The notes beneath the pieces were generated by a model. That model saw only the letters and a list, made by a program, of their open reading frames with translations. It was not told where the DNA came from and searched no databases. Shown here piece by piece: positions 16,160 to 25,468 of a DNA stretch of 64,000 nucleotides. The translations under genes and the position numbers were made by a program. How positions within the stretch are numbered: the stretch's first letter is position 1; each line of letters opens with the position of its first letter. Source of the DNA: Halorubrum sp. 2020YC2 (GTDB lineage Archaea > Halobacteriota > Halobacteria > Halobacteriales > Haloferacaceae); the NCBI RefSeq assembly GCF_018623055.1, contig NZ_CP076019.1:1302001-1366000 (forward strand). Direction: 5' to 3'.

Positions 16160-17308
16160 ATGGAGCTACTCGACGACAGCATCGTTCCGGAGCGTGCGCG
16201 AGACGTCAAACAGGAGGCCCGCGAGTTCGCGGAGGAGCACATCGCCCCGAACGCCGAGGCGTACTACGAGTCGGGGGAGTACCCCTGGGAAGTGCTCGAA
16301 GCGGGCATGGACGCCGGACTCGTCGCCCAGGACATCGGTGAGGAGTACGGCGGGAAGGGGTTCGACCTCGCGCAGATGCTCGCCGTCGCGGAGGAGTTCT
16401 ACCGGGCCGACGCGGGCATCGCGCTCACGCTTCAGCTCGCCAGCTTCGGCGCCGAGATGGTCGAGGATTACGGCACCGACGAGCAGAAGGAGAAGTATCT
16501 CCGACCCGTGGCCGAGAACGACCAGATATCGGGGCTCGCGGTCTCGGAGCCGCAGACCGGTTCCGACCTCGCGGGCATGACGACGAAGGCCGAGAAGGTC
16601 GAGGGCGGCTACGAGCTGACCGGCGAGAAGTACTGGGTCGGGAACGCGGTCGAGGCCGACTGGCTCACCGTCTACGCGAAGACGGGCGAGAGCGACGACC
16701 GCTACTCGAACTACACGCTGTTCATCGTCGAGACCGACTCGGACGGCTACGAGGCCGAGCACATCCCGGAGAAGATGGGCATGCGCGCCTCCAAGCAGGG
16801 CCACATCGTCTTCGAGAACTGCTTCGTGCCCGAGGAGAACGTCGTCGGCAGCGAGGGCGGCGGATTCTACGCCCTCGCGGACTTCTTCAACCACGGCCGC
16901 GTCGTCGTCGGCGGCCACGGGCTGGGGCTGGCGGCGGCGGCCATCGAGGAGGCCGAGGCGTTCATCAGCGACCGCGAGGCGTTCGGCCGCACCATCGACG
17001 ACTTCCAGGCGGTCCAGCACACGATCTCGGACATGCGGATCGGGTTCGAGTCGGCGCGCGCGCTCAACTGGCGCGCCTGCGAGAAGGTCGCGAACGGCGA
17101 GGACGCCGGCTACTGGGCGGCCCTCGCGAAGACGAAGTCCACCGAGGTCGCCACCGACTGCGCCGAGAAGGGCATGAAGCTCCACGGCGGCCGGTCGAAC
17201 TTCACCGACCGTCGCATCGCCCGCGTCTACCGCGACGTGCGCATCCCGGTGATCTACGAGGGCGCGAACGACATCCAGCGGAACCTCATCTACCGGCAGT
17301 CGCGCTGA
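16160..17308 (+). CDS. Acyl-CoA dehydrogenase
   Basis: A 382-residue FAD-dependent enzyme of the acyl-CoA dehydrogenase family that introduces an alpha-beta double bond in acyl-CoA. Conserved blocks are ISGLAVSEPQTGSDLAGMTT (FAD/substrate), YELTGEKYWVGNAVEADWL, RVVVGGHGLGLAAAAIEEA, REAFGRTIDDFQAVQHTISDM and the end YEGANDIQRNLIYRQ, where Glu of YEG is the likely catalytic base. Length is normal. It stands alone, 61 bp after menE. Chain-length preference cannot be read from sequence. Confidence 0.9.
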   Translation: MELLDDSIVPERARDVKQEAREFAEEHIAPNAEAYYESGEYPWEVLEAGMDAGLVAQDIGEEYGGKGFDLAQMLAVAEEFYRADAGIALTLQLASFGAEMVEDYGTDEQKEKYLRPVAENDQISGLAVSEPQTGSDLAGMTTKAEKVEGGYELTGEKYWVGNAVEADWLTVYAKTGESDDRYSNYTLFIVETDSDGYEAEHIPEKMGMRASKQGHIVFENCFVPEENVVGSEGGGFYALADFFNHGRVVVGGHGLGLAAAAIEEAEAFISDREAFGRTIDDFQAVQHTISDMRIGFESARALNWRACEKVANGEDAGYWAALAKTKSTEVATDCAEKGMKLHGGRSNFTDRRIARVYRDVRIPVIYEGANDIQRNLIYRQSR

Positions 17309-17335
17309 GACCGGTCGTATCGAGAGCGGTCGAAG

Positions 17336-17347
17336 CGCGTTTTTTGT
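17336..17347 (+). terminator. T-rich termination signal after the acyl-CoA dehydrogenase gene
   Basis: GCGTTTTTTGTC follows the stop codon by about 30 bp. A T-run in such GC-rich DNA is the usual archaeal termination signal. No strong hairpin precedes it. Confidence 0.4.
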
Positions 17348-17361
17348 CCCGTCAGGAGGGG

Positions 17362-18036
17362 TTAGAGCGTCGCGACCAGCCGCCGGAGGGCGTCGTGGCC
17401 GCCGACTGCGAGCGGGTCGCCGTGCCCGACGCAGGCGACCTCGAAAGTCGGCGCGCGCGCCGCGAGGTCCCGCGCACTCGTCTCGACCGCGCCGGTGTCG
17501 TAGCTTATCACCCATCCGGAGGGGACCAGTTCGCCGTCCGACTCCGAGACGAGGTCGCCGAGCACCCCCACGCCCAGCGTCTCGCTGACGTACGCGACGT
17601 GGCCCGGCGTGTGCCCGGGCGTGTGATACGCGGTGAACGAGCCGATCCCCTCGCCGTCGCGGACGCCGACGACGTCGAGTTCTGGGAGGTCCGTCACGAG
17701 TCCGCCGAGCCGCTGGATCAGCCCCTTGTGGTTCCGGAGCGGCGGCGACCGCGCTCCGCGGAGCAGCTGCGCGTCGAAGCCGTACGCGCGGACCGGCGCG
17801 TCGAGGTCGGGCGCCAGCGCCGCGAGCGTCCCGACGTGGTCGAGGTCGTAGTGCGTGAGCAGGACGCGACCGATCTCGGAGACCTCGACGCCCGCCTCGT
17901 CGAGGCCGCGCCGGATCGCCCCCTCGTCCCACGGCGTGCCGGCGTCGACGAGGGTCGGCACGTCGTCGAAGACGAGGTACGCGTTGACTCCGCGGGTGTC
18001 GAACCGCCAGACGCCGTCCGCGATCTCCGTCACCAT
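17362..18036 (-). CDS. Metallo-beta-lactamase fold hydrolase
   Basis: A 224-residue protein starting MVTEIADGVWRFDTRGVNAY, typical of the glyoxalase II-like branch. The metal-binding motif is THYDLDHVG (residues about 62-70), an HxDxDH version of the common HxHxDH. Further ligands appear in HTPGHTPGHVAY (about 125-136), LGDL and CVGHGDPL. The substrate is unknown; thioesters such as S-lactoylglutathione analogues are a family possibility. The ATG at 18036 is chosen over an upstream extension of low-complexity Arg/Ala/Pro sequence. It is convergent with the acyl-CoA dehydrogenase gene and divergent from the MutS-like gene. Confidence 0.8.
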   Translation of the reverse strand: MVTEIADGVWRFDTRGVNAYLVFDDVPTLVDAGTPWDEGAIRRGLDEAGVEVSEIGRVLLTHYDLDHVGTLAALAPDLDAPVRAYGFDAQLLRGARSPPLRNHKGLIQRLGGLVTDLPELDVVGVRDGEGIGSFTAYHTPGHTPGHVAYVSETLGVGVLGDLVSESDGELVPSGWVISYDTGAVETSARDLAARAPTFEVACVGHGDPLAVGGHDALRRLVATL

Positions 18037-18203
18037 GCCGAGGCGTACGGCCCGGAGCGGAATGAACGCTGCCGTGGCGGAAGGCGGGGAACGCGACGGC
18101 GGCGGGAGCGGACCGACGGCCCGGGTGGCGTCGACGACGCGGACGACGGCGGCGACGGCGCGCGCGACGAAAGCGCCAAGACGCCGGGGCGACACCACGG
18201 CGT

Positions 18204-20048
18204 ATGCGACTGGAGGACTACTGGGGGATCGGCCCGAAGACGAGCGAGCGGCTCACCGAGGCGCTCGGGGCCGAGCGGGCGGTCGCGGCGATCGAGTCGG
18301 CCGACGTCCGAGCGCTCGTCGACGCCGGCCTCCACCGCGGTCGGGCGACCCGCATCCTCCGCCGAGCGAACGGCGAGGCGGGGATGGACGTGCTCGCGAC
18401 GAGCGACGCGCGCTCGGTGTACGACGACCTCCTCGCGCTCGCCGCGGGCGAGGCGCTGACCGCGCACGCGGCCGACCGGATCCGGGTGTTGACCCCGCTC
18501 CTCGACCGCGACGCCGTCGAGGAGCGGTTGGACCGGGTCGTCGCCGCCCGCGACGCGTGGGCCGCGCTCGACGACGCCGAGCGCGAGGCGGTCGAGGACG
18601 CGTTCGCCGCCTACGACGAGGCCGACGGCTCCGACCTCGCCGCCGTCGAGACGGCCGTCGCGCTCCGCGGGGCGGGGCTGACGGACGGCCCCTTCGATGG
18701 TGTCGGCGCGCTCGACGGCGACCGCCTCCGAGACGCGGCCGACGCGCTGGCGGACGTGCGCGGCGCGATCGACCCCGCCGGCGGACTCGACGGCGACGAC
18801 ATCGAGATCGCCGCGGGCGCCGACGACGAGCTAGACCAGCTGCGCGACCAGTTGGTGGCCGCGCGCGACCTCGCGGACTCCGCGTTCGACGTGCTCGAAT
18901 CGGTCCGCGACGGGAGCCTCCGCGACTTCGAGGCGCTGGAGGCGGCGACGATAGAGCACGTCGCGCGAGAGACCGGCGTCGAGCCGGCGACCGTGCGGGC
19001 CGCGGCCCCCGACGAGGCGCTGGACGCGGCCGACTTCGTCTCCGGGACGCTGCGGGACCTCGTCGTCGAACTCGAAGCGGCGGTCGACGAGCGCGAGGCG
19101 GCCGTGGCGGCCGACGTCCGCGAGCGATTGGGAGAGGAACCCGCGGCGGACGCGAGCGACGGGGCTGGGAGCGACGAGGCCGGCGACACCACCGTCGCCC
19201 GCGCCGCGACGGCCGTCTCCGACGCCGCGTTCCTCCTGTCCCTCGGGCGGTTCGCGGCCGAGAACGGCCACGTCCGGCCGACGCTCGTCGACGACGGCAT
19301 CGCGGTGCGCGGCGCGCGGAACCCGTTCCTCGACGGCGACGTCCAGCCCGTCTCCTACGGCGTCGGCTCCCACTCGCTTGCGGACGAGGCGGGCGTCGCG
19401 AGCGCCGACGCGCCGCCGACCGGCGACCGCGTGAGCGTCCTCACCGGGGCGAACTCGGGCGGGAAGACGACGCTCCTCGAGACCCTCTGTGCGGTGGCGC
19501 TGCTCGCCTCGATGGGGCTGCCGGTGCCCGCCGACGCGGCCGAGGTCGGGACGTTCGACCGGGTCGTCTTCCACCGCCGGCACGCCTCGTTCAACGCCGG
19601 CGTGCTGGAGTCGACGCTGAAGTCGGTCGTCCCGCCGCTGGTCGCGGACGGTCGCACGCTCATGCTGGTCGACGAGTTCGAGGCGATCACGGAGCCGGGC
19701 CGCGCCGCCGACCTGCTGAACGGGCTGGTGACGCTCACCGTCGACCGCGGCGCGCTCGGGGTCTACGTCACCCACCTCGCGGAGGACCTCAGCCCGCTGC
19801 CCGGCGCGGCGCGCATCGACGGCATCTTCGCGGAGGGGCTGACGAACGACCTCGACCTCCGCGTCGACTACCAGCCGCGGTTCGAGACGGTCGGGAAGTC
19901 GACGCCGGAGTTCATCGTCTCGCGGCTGGTCGCGAACGCGGGCGACCGGGGCGTCCGCGCCGGATTCGAGCACCTCGCCGGCGCGGTCGGGGAGGAGGCG
20001 GTCCAGCGAACGCTCTCGGACGCCGAGTGGGCGGGGAACGATGACTGA
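18204..20048 (+). CDS. MutS-related ATPase with N-terminal helix-hairpin-helix
   Basis: A 614-residue protein. The N-terminus has a helix-hairpin-helix segment (YWGIGPKTSERLTEALG). A long helical middle region follows. The C-terminal third is a MutS-type ATPase: Walker A LTGANSGGKTTLLETLCAVA (about residues 413-432), Walker B LMLVDEFEAITEPGRAADLL (about 486-505) and YVTHLAEDL. It lacks the mismatch-reading N-terminal domains of MutS1, so it belongs to the archaeal MutS-like group whose role (recombination or other DNA transaction) is not settled. Its last 8 bp overlap the next gene, suggesting coupled translation. Confidence 0.85.
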   Translation: MRLEDYWGIGPKTSERLTEALGAERAVAAIESADVRALVDAGLHRGRATRILRRANGEAGMDVLATSDARSVYDDLLALAAGEALTAHAADRIRVLTPLLDRDAVEERLDRVVAARDAWAALDDAEREAVEDAFAAYDEADGSDLAAVETAVALRGAGLTDGPFDGVGALDGDRLRDAADALADVRGAIDPAGGLDGDDIEIAAGADDELDQLRDQLVAARDLADSAFDVLESVRDGSLRDFEALEAATIEHVARETGVEPATVRAAAPDEALDAADFVSGTLRDLVVELEAAVDEREAAVAADVRERLGEEPAADASDGAGSDEAGDTTVARAATAVSDAAFLLSLGRFAAENGHVRPTLVDDGIAVRGARNPFLDGDVQPVSYGVGSHSLADEAGVASADAPPTGDRVSVLTGANSGGKTTLLETLCAVALLASMGLPVPADAAEVGTFDRVVFHRRHASFNAGVLESTLKSVVPPLVADGRTLMLVDEFEAITEPGRAADLLNGLVTLTVDRGALGVYVTHLAEDLSPLPGAARIDGIFAEGLTNDLDLRVDYQPRFETVGKSTPEFIVSRLVANAGDRGVRAGFEHLAGAVGEEAVQRTLSDAEWAGNDD

Positions 20049-20502
20049 GGGAGACGGCGGCGACCCCGGCCCGGACCGGATCCGCTCGGTCGCGGTCCAC
20101 CGCGACGACGTGGCGAGCGCCCTCGAAGCCACCCTCCGGAGCGACCGCGAGGTCGTCCTGCGCGCGACGCCGCCCTTCTCGGGGCGGATGCGCGCTCGCC
20201 TCCACGCGCTCGACGCTGGCGGGCAAGAGGCTGACGGCGAAGACGCGAAGAGCGGCGACGACTCCGACGCGCCCGCACCGATCCACGTCGACCCCCGAGA
20301 CCTCGTCTCAGCCGTCCCGCCGTACCCCGAGCCGGACGACACCGCGACGGAGTACCCGGACGCCGACCTCGAGACCCGGCGGGAGCGACACGCCGAGGCG
20401 GTCGAGTCGTGGCGCGAGCGCGTCCGAGAGCGCGTCGGCTCGACGGTCGAAATCGAGGTCGACGGGAAGTCCCGCGCGGTCGACGTGGTCGCGCTCGGCT
20501 GA
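20041..20502 (+). CDS. Conserved hypothetical protein coupled to the MutS-like gene
   Basis: A 153-residue acidic protein I cannot assign. The first part (RIRSVAVHRDDVASALEATLRSDREVVLRATPPFSGRMRARLH) looks structured. A low-complexity acidic stretch follows, then IHVDPRDLVSAVPPYPEPDDT and a basic-acidic helix ERHAEAVESWRERVRERVG, ending in a beta-rich tail EIEVDGKSRAVDVVAL. The ATG overlaps the MutS-like gene by 8 bp, so both proteins are probably made together. It converges with the GH15 gene. Confidence 0.65.
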   Translation: MTEGDGGDPGPDRIRSVAVHRDDVASALEATLRSDREVVLRATPPFSGRMRARLHALDAGGQEADGEDAKSGDDSDAPAPIHVDPRDLVSAVPPYPEPDDTATEYPDADLETRRERHAEAVESWRERVRERVGSTVEIEVDGKSRAVDVVALG

Positions 20503-20531
20503 AGCGGTCGGGAGAAACGGAACTGCTCGGG

Positions 20532-23500
20532 CTACAGTCGCAGCCGCTCGACCGCGGTGCCGGCAGCCTCGAAGTCGTCGCCCGTCGCGGCCGCGACCAC
20601 GACGGTGTCCGCGTCGGTGTCGGCGTCGAGGTCGACCTCGAACGTACCGTCGGCGGCCGGCGTCACGAGCCGCGAGGTCTCACGGGTGTGGACCGCGACG
20701 CGCTCGGCGTCCGTCTCGCCCGCGACGGCGACCGCGTCCTCGACGAACTCGGCGGTGGCGGTCAGATCGGGTCGGGCCGGACGGTCGCGCTCCACGTAGC
20801 GGTCGCGGACGACGGCCGGCGTCTCGACCGGTTCGCCGGCGTCGACGCCGTGCGCCAGTCGGACGAAGCCCGCCATCGACCACGCGAGCGGAGTCGCCCC
20901 CCCGGTTCCCTCCCCGAACTCCCAGCCGTACTTCGTCGGGTGCTCGCGGTCCCACACCTGCTCCGGGAGCATGCGCCCGGAGTTGCCGAAGCCGGCCATC
21001 GTCTTCAAGAGCGCCTCCGGTTCGAGCTTCTCGTCGTCGGTGCCGCCGAAGGCGTCGGGACCGTCGGCGCGGGCGCGTAGCTCGTACTCGCCGCGCTCGC
21101 CGGTGAATATCGGCCAGAGGCGTCCGCGGCCGTCGCCGGTGCCGGCCCACGGCGCGCCCGGATCTCCGACCGCGATCTCGCCGTAGGCGTCGCCGACGTA
21201 GCGGTACCAGGCGGCGCCGTGTGGCGTGTCCACTCGGATCGAGTCGTCGACGACGGAGACGGAGTTGCGGACGACCGGGTCGTCGGCGGGCTTGATCCCC
21301 AGCCGGACGAGTTCGAGGAAGCCGCCGTCGACTATCTCCCGCTCGTCGTACGTCGGCCCGTCGTTGGCGATGGTGCGGGGCCGCCCCGCCTCGGGGTCGC
21401 CGTCGGCCGTGATCCGGAGGTAGTACGGCGTCTCCCTGTGGCGGTCGGTGCCGGTCGCGGTGGCGCACCACTCCTCGACGCGCGCGGTCCAGTCGTCCGC
21501 GAGCGCCAGCCACGCGAGCGCGTCGGCGCGGAGCGAGTCGGGCGACTCCCCGCCTGCCGCTTCGGTCTCCCCGCTCCGGTCCCCGTCCTCGCGTCGGTCG
21601 GCCTCCGAGAGCGCGAGCGCCGCGCCGGAGACCAGCCCGGCGATTTCGGCCGCGATGCTCGACGGCGAGTAGCCGGCCTCCTCCTCCCAGCGCTCCTGAG
21701 CGGTCTCGGGACCGTGCCGGGCGATGTAATCGAGCGAGCGGCGCACCTGATCGTAGGTGTAGTCGGCGTCGTCGAGCGTCACGCCGCGCTCGTACAGCTG
21801 CCACGCCATCACCGAGGGGAACCCGATGTTGTCCATCTGCTCGCCGCCCCACCGGGTCCGCCCGTCGATGTAGGTGTTCTGGGGGAGGAACCCGTCGTCG
21901 TCCTGCTGAGTGTTGTACAGGTACGCGAGGGCGTCGGCGCCGCGTTCCAGCTCGTCCATCTCGATCAGCGCCGTGAACACCTGGTAGAGGTCCCGCGACC
22001 AGACGAAGTTGTAGCCGTAGCCGCGGTCCTCCGCGGCGTACTCGGTCTCGCCCCACGGGACCGAGGGGCTGGCGATCCCCGCGCCGTCGTGGGCCTTGTC
22101 CTCGACGGCCGCCAGCGTCATCAGCGCGAAGCGGTACTGCGCCGCGAGGTCGGAGTCGTCCGCGACCGAGTCCGGGAGCTCGCGGTCCGCGTGCCACGAC
22201 CGCCACGTCTCGGCGTACGCGTCCGCGGCGTCGTCGAACCCGCGGGCGAGCGCCCCCTCGGCCGCCCCGAGCGCGGCCGCGGTGTCGGACCCTTCAGCGA
22301 ACCCGAGCGCGACCGTGTCCGAGACGGCGGTCCCGCTCCCGACGAGTCCGGCGAGGACGACGTTACCGGTCGCCTCCGTGATCCCCACGCCGCGTTCTCC
22401 CTCGGCGAACAGCGCGTCGATCTCGTAGCCGGCCGCCGCGAGCGCGCTCGCCCAGTCGAAGCCGCCGGCGCTGTCGAGCGCGAGCGCGACCTCGAAGGGG
22501 TCGCCGTCGTCGTCGACGAGCTTGCCCGCATCGCGGTCGTCGTCGTCTTTGCGCGCGAGCAGGTGGTAGCCGTCGTCGCCGTCGACGCGCTCGGCGCGGT
22601 CGTTCGTGCCGACGTTCGTGATCGTCGTGTCGACTAAGGCGTACACGTCGTACTCGCGGCTCCCCTCGAACCGGACGTCCGCGAGGATCGCGGTCCCGTC
22701 GGTGTCGACCGCGTACTCGACGGTGAGCGTCCAGGTGTGGCCGTGGCCGTCGCCCGTCTCGCGGATCGTCTGGACGTACGCGAGCGCGTCGTCGGCCGCC
22801 GGCTCCGTCGTGCGCTCGACCGTCTCCGTCGTCGCGACGTGGTCGGTCTCGTCGAAGGTCCGGACCGCGTACTCGGAGTCGGGGTCCGCGACGAGGAAGT
22901 CGAACGTCCGAACGTTCATCACGTCGATCCGGGGGAACCGCGCCTCGGTGAGCGCCCCCTCGGTAAGCGTGAACCACACCGGAACCGGGTCGTCGGTCTC
23001 GTAGTCGGCGGGCGTACCGAGCCCGAACTTCCGCCCGGTCGTCCAGTGGGGGGCCGCCTCGGGACCCGCCTCGCGGTCGTGCGGGACCGGAAGCTCGCCG
23101 TGGCTCGCCAGCGTCACCGTCGCGTCGATCCGGAGCGCGTGCGACCACGCGATGGGGGTCGCGCTGTCGAGGTCGCCGTCGTCGAACGCCTGCTCCGCGA
23201 ACAGCCCCGCCTCGTTGACGAAGTGCCCGTCCGGCTCGCAGAGCGCGTACAGATCGCGGGCGTCCGCGAACAGGGGGCCGGCGGCGCCGCCGCGCTCCTC
23301 GACGACGCCCGCAAGCGTCGCCGCCGCGGTCGCGCCCCACAGCGTCGCGATGGACCACACCTTCGCGGCGCCCTGTTCGGCGGTGCGCCAGTCGTCGCCG
23401 GTGAACCTGACGAGCCCCTCCACCGAGGAAGTCTCGCGTCGGAGCGCGTCGATCGACCGCCGGACGTGGGTGTTGACGCGGTCGAGGAAGCGGTCGAACT

Positions 23501-25280
23501 CGCTCGCGTCGACGGACTCGACCGACCCGGCGCCGTCGGTCGCAGCGGCGTCGTCGGTCTCGCCGTCGGCGGCCGCGTCACCGGCGGCGGTCGCGGACTC
23601 GTCGTCGAGCAGGGCGGCGTACTCCGCGGCCGCGGTCGCGAGCGCGAAGGTGCTGGCGTCGGCGCGGGCGTCCTGACTCTCCTCGCTCGCGCGCTGGAGG
23701 AACCGCTCCGTCTCGGGGTTCCAGCGCGCGTCGAGCCCCGACAGCGCGGCGTCCGCGGCGGCCGCGGCGTCGGCCCGGAGCTCCTCGTCGACCGGCGCGC
23801 GCGCCACCGCGGCGAACGCCCGGAGGTACTCGGCGCCGGCGTGGGTGAACCGGCCCAAAGCGTTCTCCCAGCAGTTCTGACAGCGGCGCGGAAGCCCGTC
23901 GTCCTCGGTGGTTTCGAGGAGGAAGTCGACCGCGTCGGCTATCGTCTCGTCGATCCGGTCGCGCCACTCGGCCGGGAGGTCGGCCTCGCGGCGCAGCGCC
24001 GCGAGGAAGGCGACGACCGTCGCGGGCTGGTCGAGCTGGTCGTTCGGGCCGGGCGTCCCGTTGGCGCCCTCGATCCGGGCGTTCGCCCAGCCGGGCGCGA
24101 CCTTGCCGGAGTCCGCCCACACCCGATGGGGCCACGAGCCGTCGGCGTCCTGCGTGCGACAGAAGAAGGTCGCGGTCGCGAGCAGTTCCTCGTCGGCGTC
24201 GAGACCTAGCTCCCCGCTCGCGTCGAGCAGCGCGGTCGACACCGTCGCCTCGTCGCGGAACCAGGTGTAGCCGTATCCCCCGGAGGTGGAGTAGAACGGG
24301 TCGAACTCGGGCGCGGCGATCCGGGCCCCGGACTCCGCGGTGAGCAGGTCGAGCGCGCGGAGGTCGCTCGCGATCACCGACCGGCGCGGCGCGTCCTCGG
24401 GGACGTTCGGCCCGCGCCCGTCCGCGGCCTCGCGGAGGTCGTCGGCGTCGGGGTAGGCGGTGGCGATGTTCGACACCGCCTCGATGCGGCGCTGACGGTC
24501 GACCCCGTCGGTGAGGGCGTCCTTCGCGTCGTCGCCGGTGTCGCGGGCCTCGCGGCGGTCGACGACCGCGCGGCCGGCGAGGGTGACGCGCTCGGTCCGG
24601 CCGTCGCGCTCGAAGGGCGCGCGGACGACGACGTCGGGGGTGAGCCGCGAGTCCTCGCGGCGGTCGATCTCGCCGCGGTGCGGGAAGCCGTCCTCCCCCT
24701 CCCCGAGTAGTTCCGGGATCGTCCGGAGCCGCTGCCCGTGGGCGTTCGAGAGCCCCGTGGAGGCGGTGAGGAAGTCGTGTTCCGTCCGGTGGTACACCTC
24801 GACGACGCCGCCGTCGGCGGGACCGGCGGACTCGTGGACCATGTTGCCGACGCGGCCCTCGACCATGTCGGGCGAGAACGCGTAGGCGGCGACGAGTTCG
24901 GCGTCGGCCGGCGGCGAGCCGCGCAGTTCGACGTGGGTGAGGTGCGTGTCGCTCACGACGAGGTCGAACTGGTGGATCGTGTAGCGGCCGGCGTCGTACT
25001 CGGTCTCGACTAGGGGCGTGTCGCCGTCGTAGTGCTGGCGGGTCGTCTCGAGGTCGTCGAACCACCGGACGCCCCGCCCGGCGGTGATCCCCATCCGGAG
25101 GCGGTCCGCGCCGCCGACGCCGGAGAGGGAGTACGAACAGTCGTGGACGGTCCCGTCCGGCCCGACGTGGACCAGCCGGCCGTCGTCGCCGGTGAACGCG
25201 CCGGCGGTCATCGGGTGCTCCGCCGGGTAGCGCTCCCCGCGCCGACGTTCGTGTTCCGTGAGGGCGGTACGCAGTCGCAT
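20532..25280 (-). CDS. Giant double GH15 glucoamylase/glucodextranase-like protein
   Basis: A 1,582-residue protein formed from two GH15-type halves. The N-half (about 1-750) carries YSTSGGYGYTWFRDEATVS, DGSWPHRVWADSGKV and CQNCWENALGRFTHAGAEYL. The C-half starts with a glucodextranase-like beta domain (VPVWFTLTEGALTEARFPRI) and a linker. Its (alpha/alpha)6 domain has GYGYNFVWSRDLYQVF, RWGGEQMDNIGFPSVMAW, WEEEAGYSPSSIAAEIAGL (likely general acid) and GRMLPEQVWD (likely base). No signal peptide is seen, so it acts inside the cell on alpha-glucans. ATG at 25280 is used because upstream sequence is low-complexity. It is divergent from the GH13 gene. Confidence 0.85.
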   Translation of the reverse strand: MRLRTALTEHERRRGERYPAEHPMTAGAFTGDDGRLVHVGPDGTVHDCSYSLSGVGGADRLRMGITAGRGVRWFDDLETTRQHYDGDTPLVETEYDAGRYTIHQFDLVVSDTHLTHVELRGSPPADAELVAAYAFSPDMVEGRVGNMVHESAGPADGGVVEVYHRTEHDFLTASTGLSNAHGQRLRTIPELLGEGEDGFPHRGEIDRREDSRLTPDVVVRAPFERDGRTERVTLAGRAVVDRREARDTGDDAKDALTDGVDRQRRIEAVSNIATAYPDADDLREAADGRGPNVPEDAPRRSVIASDLRALDLLTAESGARIAAPEFDPFYSTSGGYGYTWFRDEATVSTALLDASGELGLDADEELLATATFFCRTQDADGSWPHRVWADSGKVAPGWANARIEGANGTPGPNDQLDQPATVVAFLAALRREADLPAEWRDRIDETIADAVDFLLETTEDDGLPRRCQNCWENALGRFTHAGAEYLRAFAAVARAPVDEELRADAAAAADAALSGLDARWNPETERFLQRASEESQDARADASTFALATAAAEYAALLDDESATAAGDAAADGETDDAAATDGAGSVESVDASEFDRFLDRVNTHVRRSIDALRRETSSVEGLVRFTGDDWRTAEQGAAKVWSIATLWGATAAATLAGVVEERGGAAGPLFADARDLYALCEPDGHFVNEAGLFAEQAFDDGDLDSATPIAWSHALRIDATVTLASHGELPVPHDREAGPEAAPHWTTGRKFGLGTPADYETDDPVPVWFTLTEGALTEARFPRIDVMNVRTFDFLVADPDSEYAVRTFDETDHVATTETVERTTEPAADDALAYVQTIRETGDGHGHTWTLTVEYAVDTDGTAILADVRFEGSREYDVYALVDTTITNVGTNDRAERVDGDDGYHLLARKDDDDRDAGKLVDDDGDPFEVALALDSAGGFDWASALAAAGYEIDALFAEGERGVGITEATGNVVLAGLVGSGTAVSDTVALGFAEGSDTAAALGAAEGALARGFDDAADAYAETWRSWHADRELPDSVADDSDLAAQYRFALMTLAAVEDKAHDGAGIASPSVPWGETEYAAEDRGYGYNFVWSRDLYQVFTALIEMDELERGADALAYLYNTQQDDDGFLPQNTYIDGRTRWGGEQMDNIGFPSVMAWQLYERGVTLDDADYTYDQVRRSLDYIARHGPETAQERWEEEAGYSPSSIAAEIAGLVSGAALALSEADRREDGDRSGETEAAGGESPDSLRADALAWLALADDWTARVEEWCATATGTDRHRETPYYLRITADGDPEAGRPRTIANDGPTYDEREIVDGGFLELVRLGIKPADDPVVRNSVSVVDDSIRVDTPHGAAWYRYVGDAYGEIAVGDPGAPWAGTGDGRGRLWPIFTGERGEYELRARADGPDAFGGTDDEKLEPEALLKTMAGFGNSGRMLPEQVWDREHPTKYGWEFGEGTGGATPLAWSMAGFVRLAHGVDAGEPVETPAVVRDRYVERDRPARPDLTATAEFVEDAVAVAGETDAERVAVHTRETSRLVTPAADGTFEVDLDADTDADTVVVAAATGDDFEAAGTAVERLRL

Positions 25281-25468
25281 ACCCGCTCTGCGCCGGCCGG
25301 GGTAAAAGCCTTGACGACCGCGGCGGCGTATCGATCGCCGTCGAGTGTCCCCGGCCCGAGCGGGACCCGGAGGCCGGCGAGCCAAACGAGACGCGGGACC
25401 GGGCAGGGCGGGTCGAACGGGCCGAAACAAGAGCAACACCGAAGGCCCCGGGCGTCGATGGCCGTCAC

